Shown: one piece after another, positions 16,246 to 25,049 of the stretch
Layout: each line of letters starts with the position of its first letter
How positions within the stretch are numbered: the stretch's first letter is position 1
Assembly (NCBI RefSeq): GCF_000318095.2
Contig: NZ_KB290717.1
Location: 624,048 to 673,420, forward strand
From: Alloprevotella sp. oral taxon 473 str. F0040
Lineage (GTDB): Bacteria; Bacteroidota; Bacteroidia; Bacteroidales; Bacteroidaceae
Length of the DNA stretch: 49,373 nt
Reading direction: 5' to 3'
Made by a program: the position numbers and the translations under genes
The notes under the pieces: generated by a model
Told to the model about the DNA's origin: nothing
Databases searched by the model: none
The model's input: only the letters and a program-made list of their open reading frames with translations

Positions 16246-17883
16246 TTACGATTTACGTTCAAGTTCTTGGAGGTTTTCCAAACGCTTCGTTTCCAAAAAG
16301 TCATAGATGCCTCCTAAATGTTCCTTCACCTTTCCTCCCCCAAACTCATAGACTTTGGTTACCAATCCATCGAGGAAGTCGCGATCGTGACTCACCACAA
16401 TGAGTGTGCCGTCAAAGTCTTGCAATGCTTGTTTGAGTACGTCTTTTGTACGCAAATCAAGATGGTTGGTAGGCTCGTCAAGAATGAGCAAATTGAAAGG
16501 TTCAAGCAACAGTTTGAGAATTGCCAAACGCGTACGTTCACCTCCAGAAAGCACTTTTACTTTCTTGGTTCCTTCTTCACCGCCAAACATGAAGGCTCCG
16601 AGTAGATCACGAATTTTTAATCTGATTTCTCCCTTTGCCACACTGTCGATGGTGTCATAAACGGTGATTTCTCCGTCCAACAAAGTCGCTTGGTTTTGTG
16701 CAAAATAACCAATCTGTACGTTATGCCCTAGGGTAAGAGTACCTTCATGTTCGAGTTGTCCCATGATACACTTGACTAGCGTGGATTTACCTTCACCGTT
16801 TCGTCCAACAAAAGCCACTTTGTCACCACGCTCTACCATGAGCGAAGCGTTTTTGAATACCACGTGGTCGCCATAGGTCTTGCCCACTGCATCCATCGTC
16901 ACAGGATAACTGCCGGAACGTGGAGAAGGAGGGAATTTCAGACGCAAACGCGAAGTGTCTTCTTCGTCTACTTCTACCAATTCCAGTTTTTCAAGCATGC
17001 GCACACGGCTCTGCACCTGGTTCGTTTTGGAATAAGTGCCTTTGAATCGCTCAATATACAACTTGGTTTCAGCAATCATCTTTTGCTGATCTTCGTATTG
17101 TTTTTGTTGTTGCTCACGACGCTCCTTACGCAGTTCAAGGTATTGCGAATACCCTGCCTTGTAGTCGTAGATGCGACCGAGAGTAATCTCGATGGTGCGC
17201 GTAGTGATGTTGTCAACAAACTTACGGTCGTGGCTAATCACTACCACTGCTTTGCCAGAAGTCATGATGAAATTCTCCAACCATCCGATACTTTCGATAT
17301 CCAAGTGGTTAGTGGGTTCATCGAGCAGGAGCACATCAGGATTTTGCAAGAGCAATTTTGCTAACTCAATGCGCATGCGCCAACCACCAGAGAAGTCGCT
17401 TGTAGGGCGTTGAAAGTCAGCACGTTCAAATCCTAATCCGAGAAGCATTTTCTCCACATCTTCCTCAAAGTGAGTAAGATCAATCGCATAAAACTTCTCA
17501 CTCATCGCAGCCACTTTCTCAATGAGACTCATGTATTCTTCGCTCTCATAGTCGGTGCGCGTCATGAGTTCTTGATTCAGTTCCTCGATTTCACCTTCCA
17601 TCTCCTTGAGATGCTCGAAGGGCAAACAAGCTTCTTCAAAAACTGTGCGACCATCTTCTGTAAGTAAGTGCTGAGGAAGATAGGCAATTACCGTATCTTT
17701 AGGCGCGCTCACACGTCCACGCGTAGGTTGTCGTGCACCTGCAAGAATTTTCAAGAGTGTGCTTTTGCCTGCTCCGTTCTTCCCCATCAACGCGATGCGG
17801 TCTTTCTCGTTAATCTGAAATGAAATGTCTTTGAAGAGGGTTGTTCCTCCAAATTCTACGGTTAAACCGTCAACTGAAATCAT
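16246..17883 (-). CDS. ABC-F family ATPase (first of two)
   Basis: A 545-aa protein with two ATP-binding cassettes and no membrane domain, the ABC-F layout of ribosome-associated ATPases (EttA/Uup/YbiT type). NBD1: Walker A GKNGAGKST (about 35-43), signature SGGWRMR, Walker B LLLDEPTNHLD. NBD2: GRNGEGKST, signature LSGGERTRLA, LILDEPTNHLD. A charged linker, rich in Q/K/E, joins them near 245-300. Family members remodel the ribosomal P/E site or protect against antibiotics; which applies cannot be read from sequence. It has a consensus promoter and is followed by the nucleotidyltransferase gene. Confidence 0.92.
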   Translation of the reverse strand: MISVDGLTVEFGGTTLFKDISFQINEKDRIALMGKNGAGKSTLLKILAGARQPTRGRVSAPKDTVIAYLPQHLLTEDGRTVFEEACLPFEHLKEMEGEIEELNQELMTRTDYESEEYMSLIEKVAAMSEKFYAIDLTHFEEDVEKMLLGLGFERADFQRPTSDFSGGWRMRIELAKLLLQNPDVLLLDEPTNHLDIESIGWLENFIMTSGKAVVVISHDRKFVDNITTRTIEITLGRIYDYKAGYSQYLELRKERREQQQKQYEDQQKMIAETKLYIERFKGTYSKTNQVQSRVRMLEKLELVEVDEEDTSRLRLKFPPSPRSGSYPVTMDAVGKTYGDHVVFKNASLMVERGDKVAFVGRNGEGKSTLVKCIMGQLEHEGTLTLGHNVQIGYFAQNQATLLDGEITVYDTIDSVAKGEIRLKIRDLLGAFMFGGEEGTKKVKVLSGGERTRLAILKLLLEPFNLLILDEPTNHLDLRTKDVLKQALQDFDGTLIVVSHDRDFLDGLVTKVYEFGGGKVKEHLGGIYDFLETKRLENLQELERKS

Positions 17884-17927
17884 AAATATCTATATTATAC
17901 TGCGATAGTCTATATGTAATGCGGCTG

Positions 17928-17958
17928 CAAAGTTACTCATTCTTCCTCGCTTCGCCAA
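17928..17958 (-). promoter_or_regulatory. Promoter of ABC-F/nucleotidyltransferase operon
   Basis: Minus strand: TTG (17956-17958), 20 bases, TAACTTTG (17928-17935), about 45 bases upstream of the ABC-F ATG. Confidence 0.75.
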
Positions 17959-18036
17959 ATGCGACGGAATAGATCGGTCAATGCAATCGGGGCTTTTGCT
18001 CAATACCATGGAGGCATTAAGCTAAAAGAACCGACT

Positions 18037-19041
18037 CTATCCCTTGGAAGTTGCATATAAGTTAGCAATAATCCAATTGCGATAGAAAAACTCGGCCGTT
18101 TGCTGCCAAGAGAAGTCAATGCCTTTTTCAGAATTATCCTCTATATAATAGTGGAGAGGAGGCGCAATCATCACCCCCTTAGCCAAGTCACGACGGTATT
18201 CTCCGTCTAAAGTATCGGCTTTGTACTCCAAATGTCCAGTAACAAACGTTTGGTATCGTGCGGCATCAATAAAGATACTCTGCCCCACTTCACTGTCTGC
18301 AAGCACCTCCAAACCTTCTGGAAGAAATTGATGATCACTTCCCAACAATGCGGCTTCGACTTCTGCATCTCCCCAATTAATTTCGGTGTGACGACTGTGC
18401 GGCATGGGAAATGTTTCATCTAAACCATCCAGCAAAGGATGATGCGGAGCTAGATTGCGCTGCATAAAGATGCCAAAACATTTTTGAGAAAGTGGACGTT
18501 TGTCAATGCCATAAAAATGATAGAGTGCGGCTTGTGCTGCCCAGCAAATATTGAGCGTTGGAATGTTCATCTTGGCTGTCCAATCCCAGATATGTTGCAA
18601 CTCACCCCAATAGCGTACCTCCTCGAAGGGCATTTGTTCCAAAGGTGCTCCCGTGATGATGAGTGCGTCTATGTGAAATGGATTGAGAGTGTCAGAGGAA
18701 TAGGAAGAACACGCAACACTTTCGGCAGAACTCTTCGAGGTTTTAGTTTCCGCTCTCAACACTCTGTCACAACCTGTAGGAGAAAAATCCACATAGTGCG
18801 CATCAACATATTCCTGTGGCGTGGTTTTATATTGCTGCCCTGGGATTTTCAATAGCACAAGATTAAGATTAATGCCCGAAGCTGCAAGCATGCGACAAAA
18901 ATCTTGCTCAGTCTCTGCTTTCTTTGGCATAAGATTGAGTAAACCCACAGTAGGCAAAGTGGGTTCGTGCCCTACTCTGAGAGAATATCCTAAACTCGCT
19001 AAGGATTCAATGGCCGGAATCAAACTATTTACGTGGAGCAT
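18037..19041 (-). CDS. metA: Homoserine O-acetyltransferase, MetA family
   Basis: A 334-aa MetA-fold enzyme that activates homoserine in methionine synthesis. The nucleophile is the Cys in LNICWAAQAALYHF; the glutamate and histidine of the triad are in the TGHLEYK region and nearby. The acyl-donor loop reads ITGAPLEQMPFEEVRYW: the residue that is Gly in succinyl-CoA-using E. coli MetA (GAPLG) is Glu here, which in characterised MetA proteins goes with acetyl-CoA. I therefore infer acetyltransferase activity although the gene is often annotated as a succinyltransferase. I see no clear promoter; a strong hairpin stands 36 bp upstream, so expression may depend on read-through. Confidence 0.9.
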   Translation of the reverse strand: MLHVNSLIPAIESLASLGYSLRVGHEPTLPTVGLLNLMPKKAETEQDFCRMLAASGINLNLVLLKIPGQQYKTTPQEYVDAHYVDFSPTGCDRVLRAETKTSKSSAESVACSSYSSDTLNPFHIDALIITGAPLEQMPFEEVRYWGELQHIWDWTAKMNIPTLNICWAAQAALYHFYGIDKRPLSQKCFGIFMQRNLAPHHPLLDGLDETFPMPHSRHTEINWGDAEVEAALLGSDHQFLPEGLEVLADSEVGQSIFIDAARYQTFVTGHLEYKADTLDGEYRRDLAKGVMIAPPLHYYIEDNSEKGIDFSWQQTAEFFYRNWIIANLYATSKG

Positions 19042-19077
19042 CAGAAAGAGAAATGAGAAATGAGGAAAGAAAAAGAA

Positions 19078-19114
19078 AAGGTGGTCAGCTGCAAAGGAGT
19101 GTGCTGACCACCTT
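19078..19114 (-). terminator. Terminator of M13 peptidase gene, or metA attenuator
   Basis: A 12-bp perfect stem, AAGGTGGTCAGC (19078-19089) with its complement at 19103-19114, followed on the minus strand by a T-rich run. It lies between the peptidase stop and metA, 36 bp before the metA ATG. It could be simple termination or an attenuator controlling metA. Confidence 0.75.
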
Positions 19115-19196
19115 ACTGATATGTGAACTTTATTGGGATATGTAAACTTAGCTAATAGACTAACCTAACGACTAGGCTACAAACTAAAGCTAAGCC

Positions 19197-21221
19197 TTAC
19201 CACACATCCACTCGTTTTGACTTGGGCACAAATAGTTTATCACCTTTCTTGATATTGAATGCCTTATACCACGCATCGATTTGGGGTAAAGCAGCATTCA
19301 CACGCCAACGACCAGGAGAGTGAGGGTCGGTACGTACGCGGTTGCGCAAAGCTTCTGGACGCGCATTGCCAGCCCACACCAAAGAGTATGCCAAGAAGAA
19401 GCGTTGTTCGGGAGTGAAACCATCATTCACAGTCGAAGGATTTTGTGCTTGCGCTTTCTGGAAAGCTTGATAAGCAATCTTCAAACCACCATGATCGGCA
19501 ATATTTTCACCACAAGTGAGTGCGCCATTCACGTGCAAACCTGGTAAAACTTCCACTGCATCAAAAGTCTTCACCATGCGTTGTGTGCGCTGCTCGAAGT
19601 TCTTCTTATCTTGCTCCGTCCACCAGTTACGAAGGTTGCCATTCTTATCAAATTGTGCTCCTTGATCGTCGAAACCGTGTGTTATCTCGTGACCAATCAC
19701 CACACCGATAGCACCATAGTTCAGAGCATCGTCACCATCTGCCATGAAGAAAGGAGGTTGAAGAATGCCTGCAGGGAAGCAAATTTCGTTGGTGGTGGGG
19801 TCGTAATACGCATTGATAGTTTGAGGAGTCATACCCCATTCATCGCGATCCACAGGCTTGTTCACCTTGCGCTGAATCATATCATCATTGGCAAAGGCAG
19901 CTGCGCGTTGGAGGTTCTCATAGAAAGAGAGCGACTCATCAATGTTCAAGCCATCATAACTGCGCCATTTTTCGGGATAACCGATTTTGACGTAGAAACT
20001 ATTGAGTTTTTCGTGAGCTTGTGCCTTTGTGGCTGCGCTCATCCATGTTTGTTGATCGATGCGCTCACCGAGAGCCACTTGAAGGTTCTTCACTAGTTGA
20101 AGCATACGCTGCTTGGAAGATTCAGGGAAATAGCGTTCCACATACATCTTTCCCACAGCCATGCCCAAAACGCTTTCCACTGTGCCAACGGCACGCTTCC
20201 AACGTGGACGATCTTGCTGAGAACCCGACATCACTTTGCCATAGAAATCGAAGTTAGCACGACGGAAATCATCGCTCAAAGCACTAGCTGCATCATCAAG
20301 TACCTGGAATTCAAGATAATTTTTCAAAGATTCCAGAGAGCTCTCACTCCACACTTTCTCCACTTCATGGATGGGTTCGAGCTGATTGACAGAAACTTCT
20401 GTGATTGCAGGGAAATTCTGCTGCAAGAGATAAGCATTCCAGTCGAAACCAGGGAAATCACGGAGCAAATCATCGTAGCTCATCTTGTGGTAATTACCCT
20501 CAACATCACGCAACTCTGTGCTAGAGAAAGAAGCCTTTGCGATGCGTGTCTCGATTGCCAACACATCTTGCATCTTCTTTGCCGCATCAGCCGAAGAATA
20601 GCCTACAAGTTGAAACAACTGTTGGATATACTTCTTATATCCTTCACGGATTTTCACCGTCGCTTCATCATCATTGACATAGTAATCTCGGTCGCCGAGT
20701 GTGATACCACCTTGGTTGATTTGCACCAAGTTCATTTTGGCATTCTTGATGTCGGCATAAACCCCAATCTCGAGGAAGGGAGAAAGTCCCAAACGCGACA
20801 ACCTCGACATCGTCATGAAGAGTTCGCGCTTGTCTTTTGCCCCATTGATAGTAGCCAACACAGGACGAACTGGAGCTGCACCTTCTTTGTTCAAGCGCAC
20901 ACTATCCATTGCCAAGCGATAGAGTCCACCGATTTTCTGAGGCAAAGAGCCTTGTACGGCCTTTTGCTTTGCAAGATCTTCGATAAGCGTGAGGATGCGC
21001 TTACGATTCGCCTCATCTAGGGCATGAAACTGCCCAAACTCAGCATGTTCAGCCGTGAGGGGATGAGCTTTCATCCATCCACCACCAGCATATTCATAGA
21101 AGTCTTGCCCAGGACGAGCCGACAAATCCATATTGCTCTTATCGTAGCCCTTCAGTGTGGTCTGCGCAAAAGCACTAGTAGCCACCAAAGCTGCGGAGAG
21201 CAAAGCTTGTTTTAATTGCAT
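19197..21221 (-). CDS. pepO: M13-family zinc metallopeptidase (PepO/neprilysin type)
   Basis: A 674-aa exported endopeptidase. Start at 21221 (MQLKQALLSAALVATSAFAQ) gives a clean signal peptide; the longer frame from 21311 adds a non-homologous tail. The zinc site is GHEITHGFDDQG (HExxH) with the third ligand in ENIADHGG, and the substrate-binding NAYYDP is present. The C-terminus RVRTDPHSPGRWRVNAALPQ and the final tryptophan region are typical of M13. No lipobox, so it is expected in the periplasm or secreted. It probably cleaves oligopeptides, in keeping with the peptide-based nutrition of many Bacteroidales. It is followed by a terminator. Confidence 0.92.
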   Translation of the reverse strand: MQLKQALLSAALVATSAFAQTTLKGYDKSNMDLSARPGQDFYEYAGGGWMKAHPLTAEHAEFGQFHALDEANRKRILTLIEDLAKQKAVQGSLPQKIGGLYRLAMDSVRLNKEGAAPVRPVLATINGAKDKRELFMTMSRLSRLGLSPFLEIGVYADIKNAKMNLVQINQGGITLGDRDYYVNDDEATVKIREGYKKYIQQLFQLVGYSSADAAKKMQDVLAIETRIAKASFSSTELRDVEGNYHKMSYDDLLRDFPGFDWNAYLLQQNFPAITEVSVNQLEPIHEVEKVWSESSLESLKNYLEFQVLDDAASALSDDFRRANFDFYGKVMSGSQQDRPRWKRAVGTVESVLGMAVGKMYVERYFPESSKQRMLQLVKNLQVALGERIDQQTWMSAATKAQAHEKLNSFYVKIGYPEKWRSYDGLNIDESLSFYENLQRAAAFANDDMIQRKVNKPVDRDEWGMTPQTINAYYDPTTNEICFPAGILQPPFFMADGDDALNYGAIGVVIGHEITHGFDDQGAQFDKNGNLRNWWTEQDKKNFEQRTQRMVKTFDAVEVLPGLHVNGALTCGENIADHGGLKIAYQAFQKAQAQNPSTVNDGFTPEQRFFLAYSLVWAGNARPEALRNRVRTDPHSPGRWRVNAALPQIDAWYKAFNIKKGDKLFVPKSKRVDVW

Positions 21222-21372
21222 AACTGTATAAGAAATTATGAGTAGATACTTTATAAATTGTGTAACGTTACGAGCAGAGTAAGAATAAAAACACAAAGCA
21301 AGTTGCTTCAATCCCCCTTCGCCATTCGTACCTCAGGGAGTGCGTTAGCTTCCCCATGCTACTTTGGGTGCA

Positions 21373-23319
21373 TTAATCTCCGAGTGCCTCGACGACTTCG
21401 CTCCACACCTCCTCAGCCGCCGCAAGTTGTTTACGCAACTCACCATGTTGCGTGAAGAGTTCCACGTTTGCTGCTCCTTCAGGAGTGGAAAGTTGCGATT
21501 CCACTTCAGCAATCTGCTGTTCAAGCTGTTCGATGTTTTTCTCTGCCTCTTTCACAGCTTGTTCCAGTTTACGACGCTGCTTAGCAGCTTCTTTTTGTTC
21601 GGCATAGCTCAAAGCCCCTTCCGAAGGTGCGTTGTTATTCACATTCGTCGAAGAAGAGGCAGAAGGTGAGGTGCCATTGTTGGAAAGTTGCGTGCCTATT
21701 TCGTCAAGACTCGTAATTTCTTTTTGACGAAGGAAATCGTAAATACCTCCTAAGTGCTCGCGCACTCTTCCACCTGCAAATTCATACACCTTGGTCACCA
21801 ATCCATCAAGGAATTCACGGTCGTGACTCACCACAATCACCGTGCCATCAAATGCCAGAATTGCCTCTTTAAGCACATCTTTGGTGCGCATATCGAGGTG
21901 GTTCGTCGGTTCGTCAAGAATCAGGAGGTTCACAGGTTCGAGGAGGAGCTTTATCATGGCCAAACGACTACGTTCACCACCCGAAAGTACCTTTACTTTC
22001 TTCTCCGAGGCCTCACCACCAAACATAAAGGCACCGAGGATATCACGGATTTTCAGTCGAATATCTCCCTTTGCCACATGATCTATCGTGTCAAAAACGG
22101 TGAGTTCGTCATCGAGCAGTTGTGCCTGATTCTGCGCATAATAACCGAGTTGTACATTATGTCCAATCTTCAACACTCCTCCATGGGGAATCTCCTCCAT
22201 GATACACTTCACGAGCGTAGATTTGCCTTCACCATTCTTACCGACAAACGCCACTTTTTCTCCACGCTTGATGGTAAGATTCACTTGTTCAAAAACAACA
22301 TGCTCACCATAGTGCTTTTCCACTTCATCACAAATCACTGGATAGTCACCACTCCTGGAGCATGGTGGAAATTTAAGATGAAGGCGCGAAGTGTCAATTT
22401 CATCAATCTCAATGGGAACTATTTTTTCCAACTGTTTGATGCGGCTCTGCACCTGCACAGCTTTGGTAGGCTTATAACGGAATCTTTCGATGAAATCCTT
22501 CAAATCCGCAATTTCTTTCTGCTGATTTTCATAAGCACGAAGCTGGCTCTCTCTGCGTTCAGCACGGAGCTGCACATATTCATCATACGACACACGATAG
22601 TCCACCACCTTGCCACAAGAAATCTCTAGCGTGCGATTCGTCACATTGTTGATAAAGGCGCGGTCGTGACTCACCAAAATCACAGCACATCCACTGTGAG
22701 CCAAAAATTGCTCCAACCAGCGAATACTCTCTATGTCGAGGTGATTAGTAGGCTCATCGAGCAATAAGACATCATGACGCGCCAAGAGCAACTTTGCCAG
22801 TTCGATACGCATGCGCCATCCTCCGGAAAACTCCTGAGTGGGTCGTTCAAAATCACTGCGTAAAAATCCCAAACCAGAGAGAGTTCGTTCGATTTCGGCA
22901 TGATAGTTCTGCGCACCCATCATCTGCAATCGGTCGTTCTCGCGACTAAATGCCTCGACAAGTTCCATATAATCTGGCGATTCGTAATCCGTGCGCTCCA
23001 TCAATTCCTGATTGAGTTGAGCCACATGATCACGAAGTTCATGAAGATGCGCAAAGGCTTTCTCCACCTCTGCCACCACGGTGGTGTCATCACTGAGCAC
23101 CATCACCTGCGGCAAATAGCCCACACTGACCTCTCGCTGCACTGCCACTCGCCCATCAGTGGGCTGCTGCAATCCAGCGATAATTTTGAGCATCGTGCTT
23201 TTGCCAGCACCATTTTTACCGACCAATGCTATGCGGTCGCGCTTGTTCACCACAAAACTCACATCATCGAAGAGAGCCTTAGCGGAAAATTCAACTTTGA
23301 GGTGTTCAACTGAAATCAT
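21373..23319 (-). CDS. ABC-F family ATPase (second), with C-terminal coiled coil
   Basis: A 648-aa paralogue of the ABC-F protein at 16246-17883; the two share the linker and cassette order. NBD1: GKNGAGKST, SGGWRMR, LLLDEPTNHLD. NBD2: GKNGEGKST, LSGGERSRLA, LILDEPTNHLD. Beyond residue 540 it has a Ser/Asn-rich spacer (NNGTSPSASSSTNVNNN) and then a lysine/glutamate-rich coiled coil of about 80 residues, as in the C-terminal domain of Uup-type proteins that can bind branched DNA or the ribosome. Single-gene unit with a consensus promoter. Confidence 0.92.
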   Translation of the reverse strand: MISVEHLKVEFSAKALFDDVSFVVNKRDRIALVGKNGAGKSTMLKIIAGLQQPTDGRVAVQREVSVGYLPQVMVLSDDTTVVAEVEKAFAHLHELRDHVAQLNQELMERTDYESPDYMELVEAFSRENDRLQMMGAQNYHAEIERTLSGLGFLRSDFERPTQEFSGGWRMRIELAKLLLARHDVLLLDEPTNHLDIESIRWLEQFLAHSGCAVILVSHDRAFINNVTNRTLEISCGKVVDYRVSYDEYVQLRAERRESQLRAYENQQKEIADLKDFIERFRYKPTKAVQVQSRIKQLEKIVPIEIDEIDTSRLHLKFPPCSRSGDYPVICDEVEKHYGEHVVFEQVNLTIKRGEKVAFVGKNGEGKSTLVKCIMEEIPHGGVLKIGHNVQLGYYAQNQAQLLDDELTVFDTIDHVAKGDIRLKIRDILGAFMFGGEASEKKVKVLSGGERSRLAMIKLLLEPVNLLILDEPTNHLDMRTKDVLKEAILAFDGTVIVVSHDREFLDGLVTKVYEFAGGRVREHLGGIYDFLRQKEITSLDEIGTQLSNNGTSPSASSSTNVNNNAPSEGALSYAEQKEAAKQRRKLEQAVKEAEKNIEQLEQQIAEVESQLSTPEGAANVELFTQHGELRKQLAAAEEVWSEVVEALGD

Positions 23320-23383
23320 TCAACTATCATTACAAACAAGTTGTTTGTCTACTTTTAGCAGACCGAATCGACTACTTTAGCTG

Positions 23384-23414
23384 CAAAAATACAAAATTCT
23401 CAACTACTGGACAA
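23384..23414 (-). promoter_or_regulatory. Promoter of second ABC-F gene
   Basis: Minus strand: TTG (23412-23414), 20 bases, TATTTTTG (23384-23391), about 65 bases upstream of the ATG. Confidence 0.7.
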
Positions 23415-23746
23415 TTTTCTAGGGCATAGTCCGTTATTATCATTGTCGATTTTATTTTTCTGCCCGCTTCATTTCATTTTCAAGTCACTCTCAGAGACGA
23501 ATACTTTTGAAGCATTCGTTAAGGCTCCCTCTCCAAAGCAAATTCATCCCCTCACATCAAGCTCCATGATGCTTTAGAACGCCCTTTCCCACTCAGGTAT
23601 TCATTCGCAAGAATCAATCATTCTCTAAATAGCAACAAAATATTGCGTTCAAAAAGAAGCACTTCCTTTTCACCCGATACTGTATGCTAAGAGATTGCAT
23701 ATTAGGACACACGTAAGATTTTAACATTGAAAAATAGAATATCTGC
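23415..23746. other. Gene-free stretch between divergent promoters
   Basis: About 330 bp, A+T-rich, between the ABC-F and M23 promoters. I see no open frame with credible coding character and no strong hairpin or repeat. Confidence 0.5.
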
Positions 23747-23777
23747 TTGGCAGAATGTAGGGAAATCAATATATTTG
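23747..23777 (+). promoter_or_regulatory. Promoter of M23 peptidase gene
   Basis: TTG (23747-23749), 20 bases, TATATTTG (23770-23777), 27 bases before the ATG. Exact match to the Bacteroidetes consensus. Confidence 0.8.
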
Positions 23778-23804
23778 CAGAATTGAAACTTATTATCCGT
23801 TCCA

Positions 23805-24764
23805 ATGAAACCTCTTTTTTCTCGATATTACCTCTTATTTATCCTTATAGCAAGCAGTTGTTTGTCAGTAGCTGCGCAAGATCTTATTGCACGTCAAGCC
23901 CCTATTGACCGACGTATCAAAGCTGTAGATTCGCTCACAATCAATCGTGTAATTCACAAAGCGAGTTTCACTAACTACGAGAGCAACGACCTCTACAATT
24001 CTTGGAACACATCAAAAGTCCACTGCTATTCTGGGGTGGAGCTTCCCGAAACACATCGTATTGACTTGCGTGGCTTTCACATGCCCACCCCAAGCCGTAT
24101 GGTCACCTCTCGTTTCGGATATCGCCCCACTTTCCGTCGTCTCCATAAAGGACTTGACATCAAAGTCTACACTGGCGACACCATTGTGTCCGCCTTTGAT
24201 GGAAAAGTACGCATCGTAGGTTATGAGGCTTCTGGATATGGCAACTACGTGGTCATTCGTCATAAGAACGGACTCGAGACTATTTATGGTCACCTCTCTA
24301 AGAGCATCGCTCAAGTAGGTGAAATCGTTAAAGCAGGTCAAACCATTGGACTCGGAGGCAATACAGGCCGCTCTTTCGGTTCTCACCTCCACTTTGAAAC
24401 GCGCTTCCTCGGTGTCGCTATCAACCCTACCCTACTCTTTGACTTCCCTAATCAAGATGTCACAGCCGACTACTTTGTTTTTAATCGCAGCGACTGCGAA
24501 GGTGGTCTGCTCAGCCAAGTGGGAGGCTCCAACCGCCACGAGGATTTAGCACAATTAGACAATCCCAGTCGTAAAGATTTTCCTACCGAACCAGCTCGCA
24601 CCAAGCCACAGCCACAAGTTACGGGAAATTTCTACCAAGTAAAGAATGGCGACACACTCTACAGCATTGCACGCAAAATTGGTGTTTCTGTAGACAACAT
24701 CACTCATCTCAACAATCTTGGCAAAAAACCAGTGCTTCACACAGGACAAATCCTCCGCTACTAA
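23805..24764 (+). CDS. M23 peptidoglycan endopeptidase with LysM domain
   Basis: A 319-aa exported cell-wall enzyme. A signal peptide spans about residues 1-24 (ends SVAAQ). The M23 (LytM/lysostaphin) domain covers about 95-210: the zinc ligands are in HKGLDIK (HxxxD) and SHLHFE (HxH), both complete, so it should be an active endopeptidase. A Pro/Thr-rich linker leads to a C-terminal LysM repeat (YQVKNGDTLYSIARKIG, near 277-318) that would anchor it on peptidoglycan. Likely role: cutting crosslinks during growth or division. Single gene with a consensus promoter and a terminator. Confidence 0.92.
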   Translation: MKPLFSRYYLLFILIASSCLSVAAQDLIARQAPIDRRIKAVDSLTINRVIHKASFTNYESNDLYNSWNTSKVHCYSGVELPETHRIDLRGFHMPTPSRMVTSRFGYRPTFRRLHKGLDIKVYTGDTIVSAFDGKVRIVGYEASGYGNYVVIRHKNGLETIYGHLSKSIAQVGEIVKAGQTIGLGGNTGRSFGSHLHFETRFLGVAINPTLLFDFPNQDVTADYFVFNRSDCEGGLLSQVGGSNRHEDLAQLDNPSRKDFPTEPARTKPQPQVTGNFYQVKNGDTLYSIARKIGVSVDNITHLNNLGKKPVLHTGQILRY

Positions 24765-24860
24765 CTTTTAAACAAGAAACTACATCTGTATTAGCAGATT
24801 ACATTTCAAATAGAGAGAAGTTCATCTTCATCTAAAGAATCGAGAAAATCAAATTGCAAA

Positions 24861-24895
24861 CACCACTTGACAATCATTTGTCGAGTGGTGTTTTT
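24861..24895 (+). terminator. Rho-independent terminator of M23 gene
   Basis: CACCACTTGACA (24861-24872) pairs with TGTCGAGTGGTG (24879-24890), one mismatch, followed by TTTTT. Confidence 0.85.
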
Positions 24896-24994
24896 CCTTA
24901 TAACTAGCTGCAAAATGAACTTTACACAATAGGATATTACAAACTGCAAAACGCTAGAAAATAGCACTATTACAGCAAATTGCAGCGGTTTTAG

Positions 24995-25025
24995 TTGTCA
25001 AGTACACCTAGATTTACTATATTTG
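24995..25025 (+). promoter_or_regulatory. Promoter of glycogen operon
   Basis: TTG (24995-24997), 20 bases, TATATTTG (25018-25025), 24 bases before the glycogen synthase ATG; same spacing as the M23 promoter. Confidence 0.8.
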
Positions 25026-25049
25026 CAGCAGACAATGAATTAACCCATC

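Noticed and set aside
19115-19196. A SAM-II-type riboswitch before metA
   Set aside because: I could not find the conserved pseudoknot pairing; only the terminator-like hairpin is clear.
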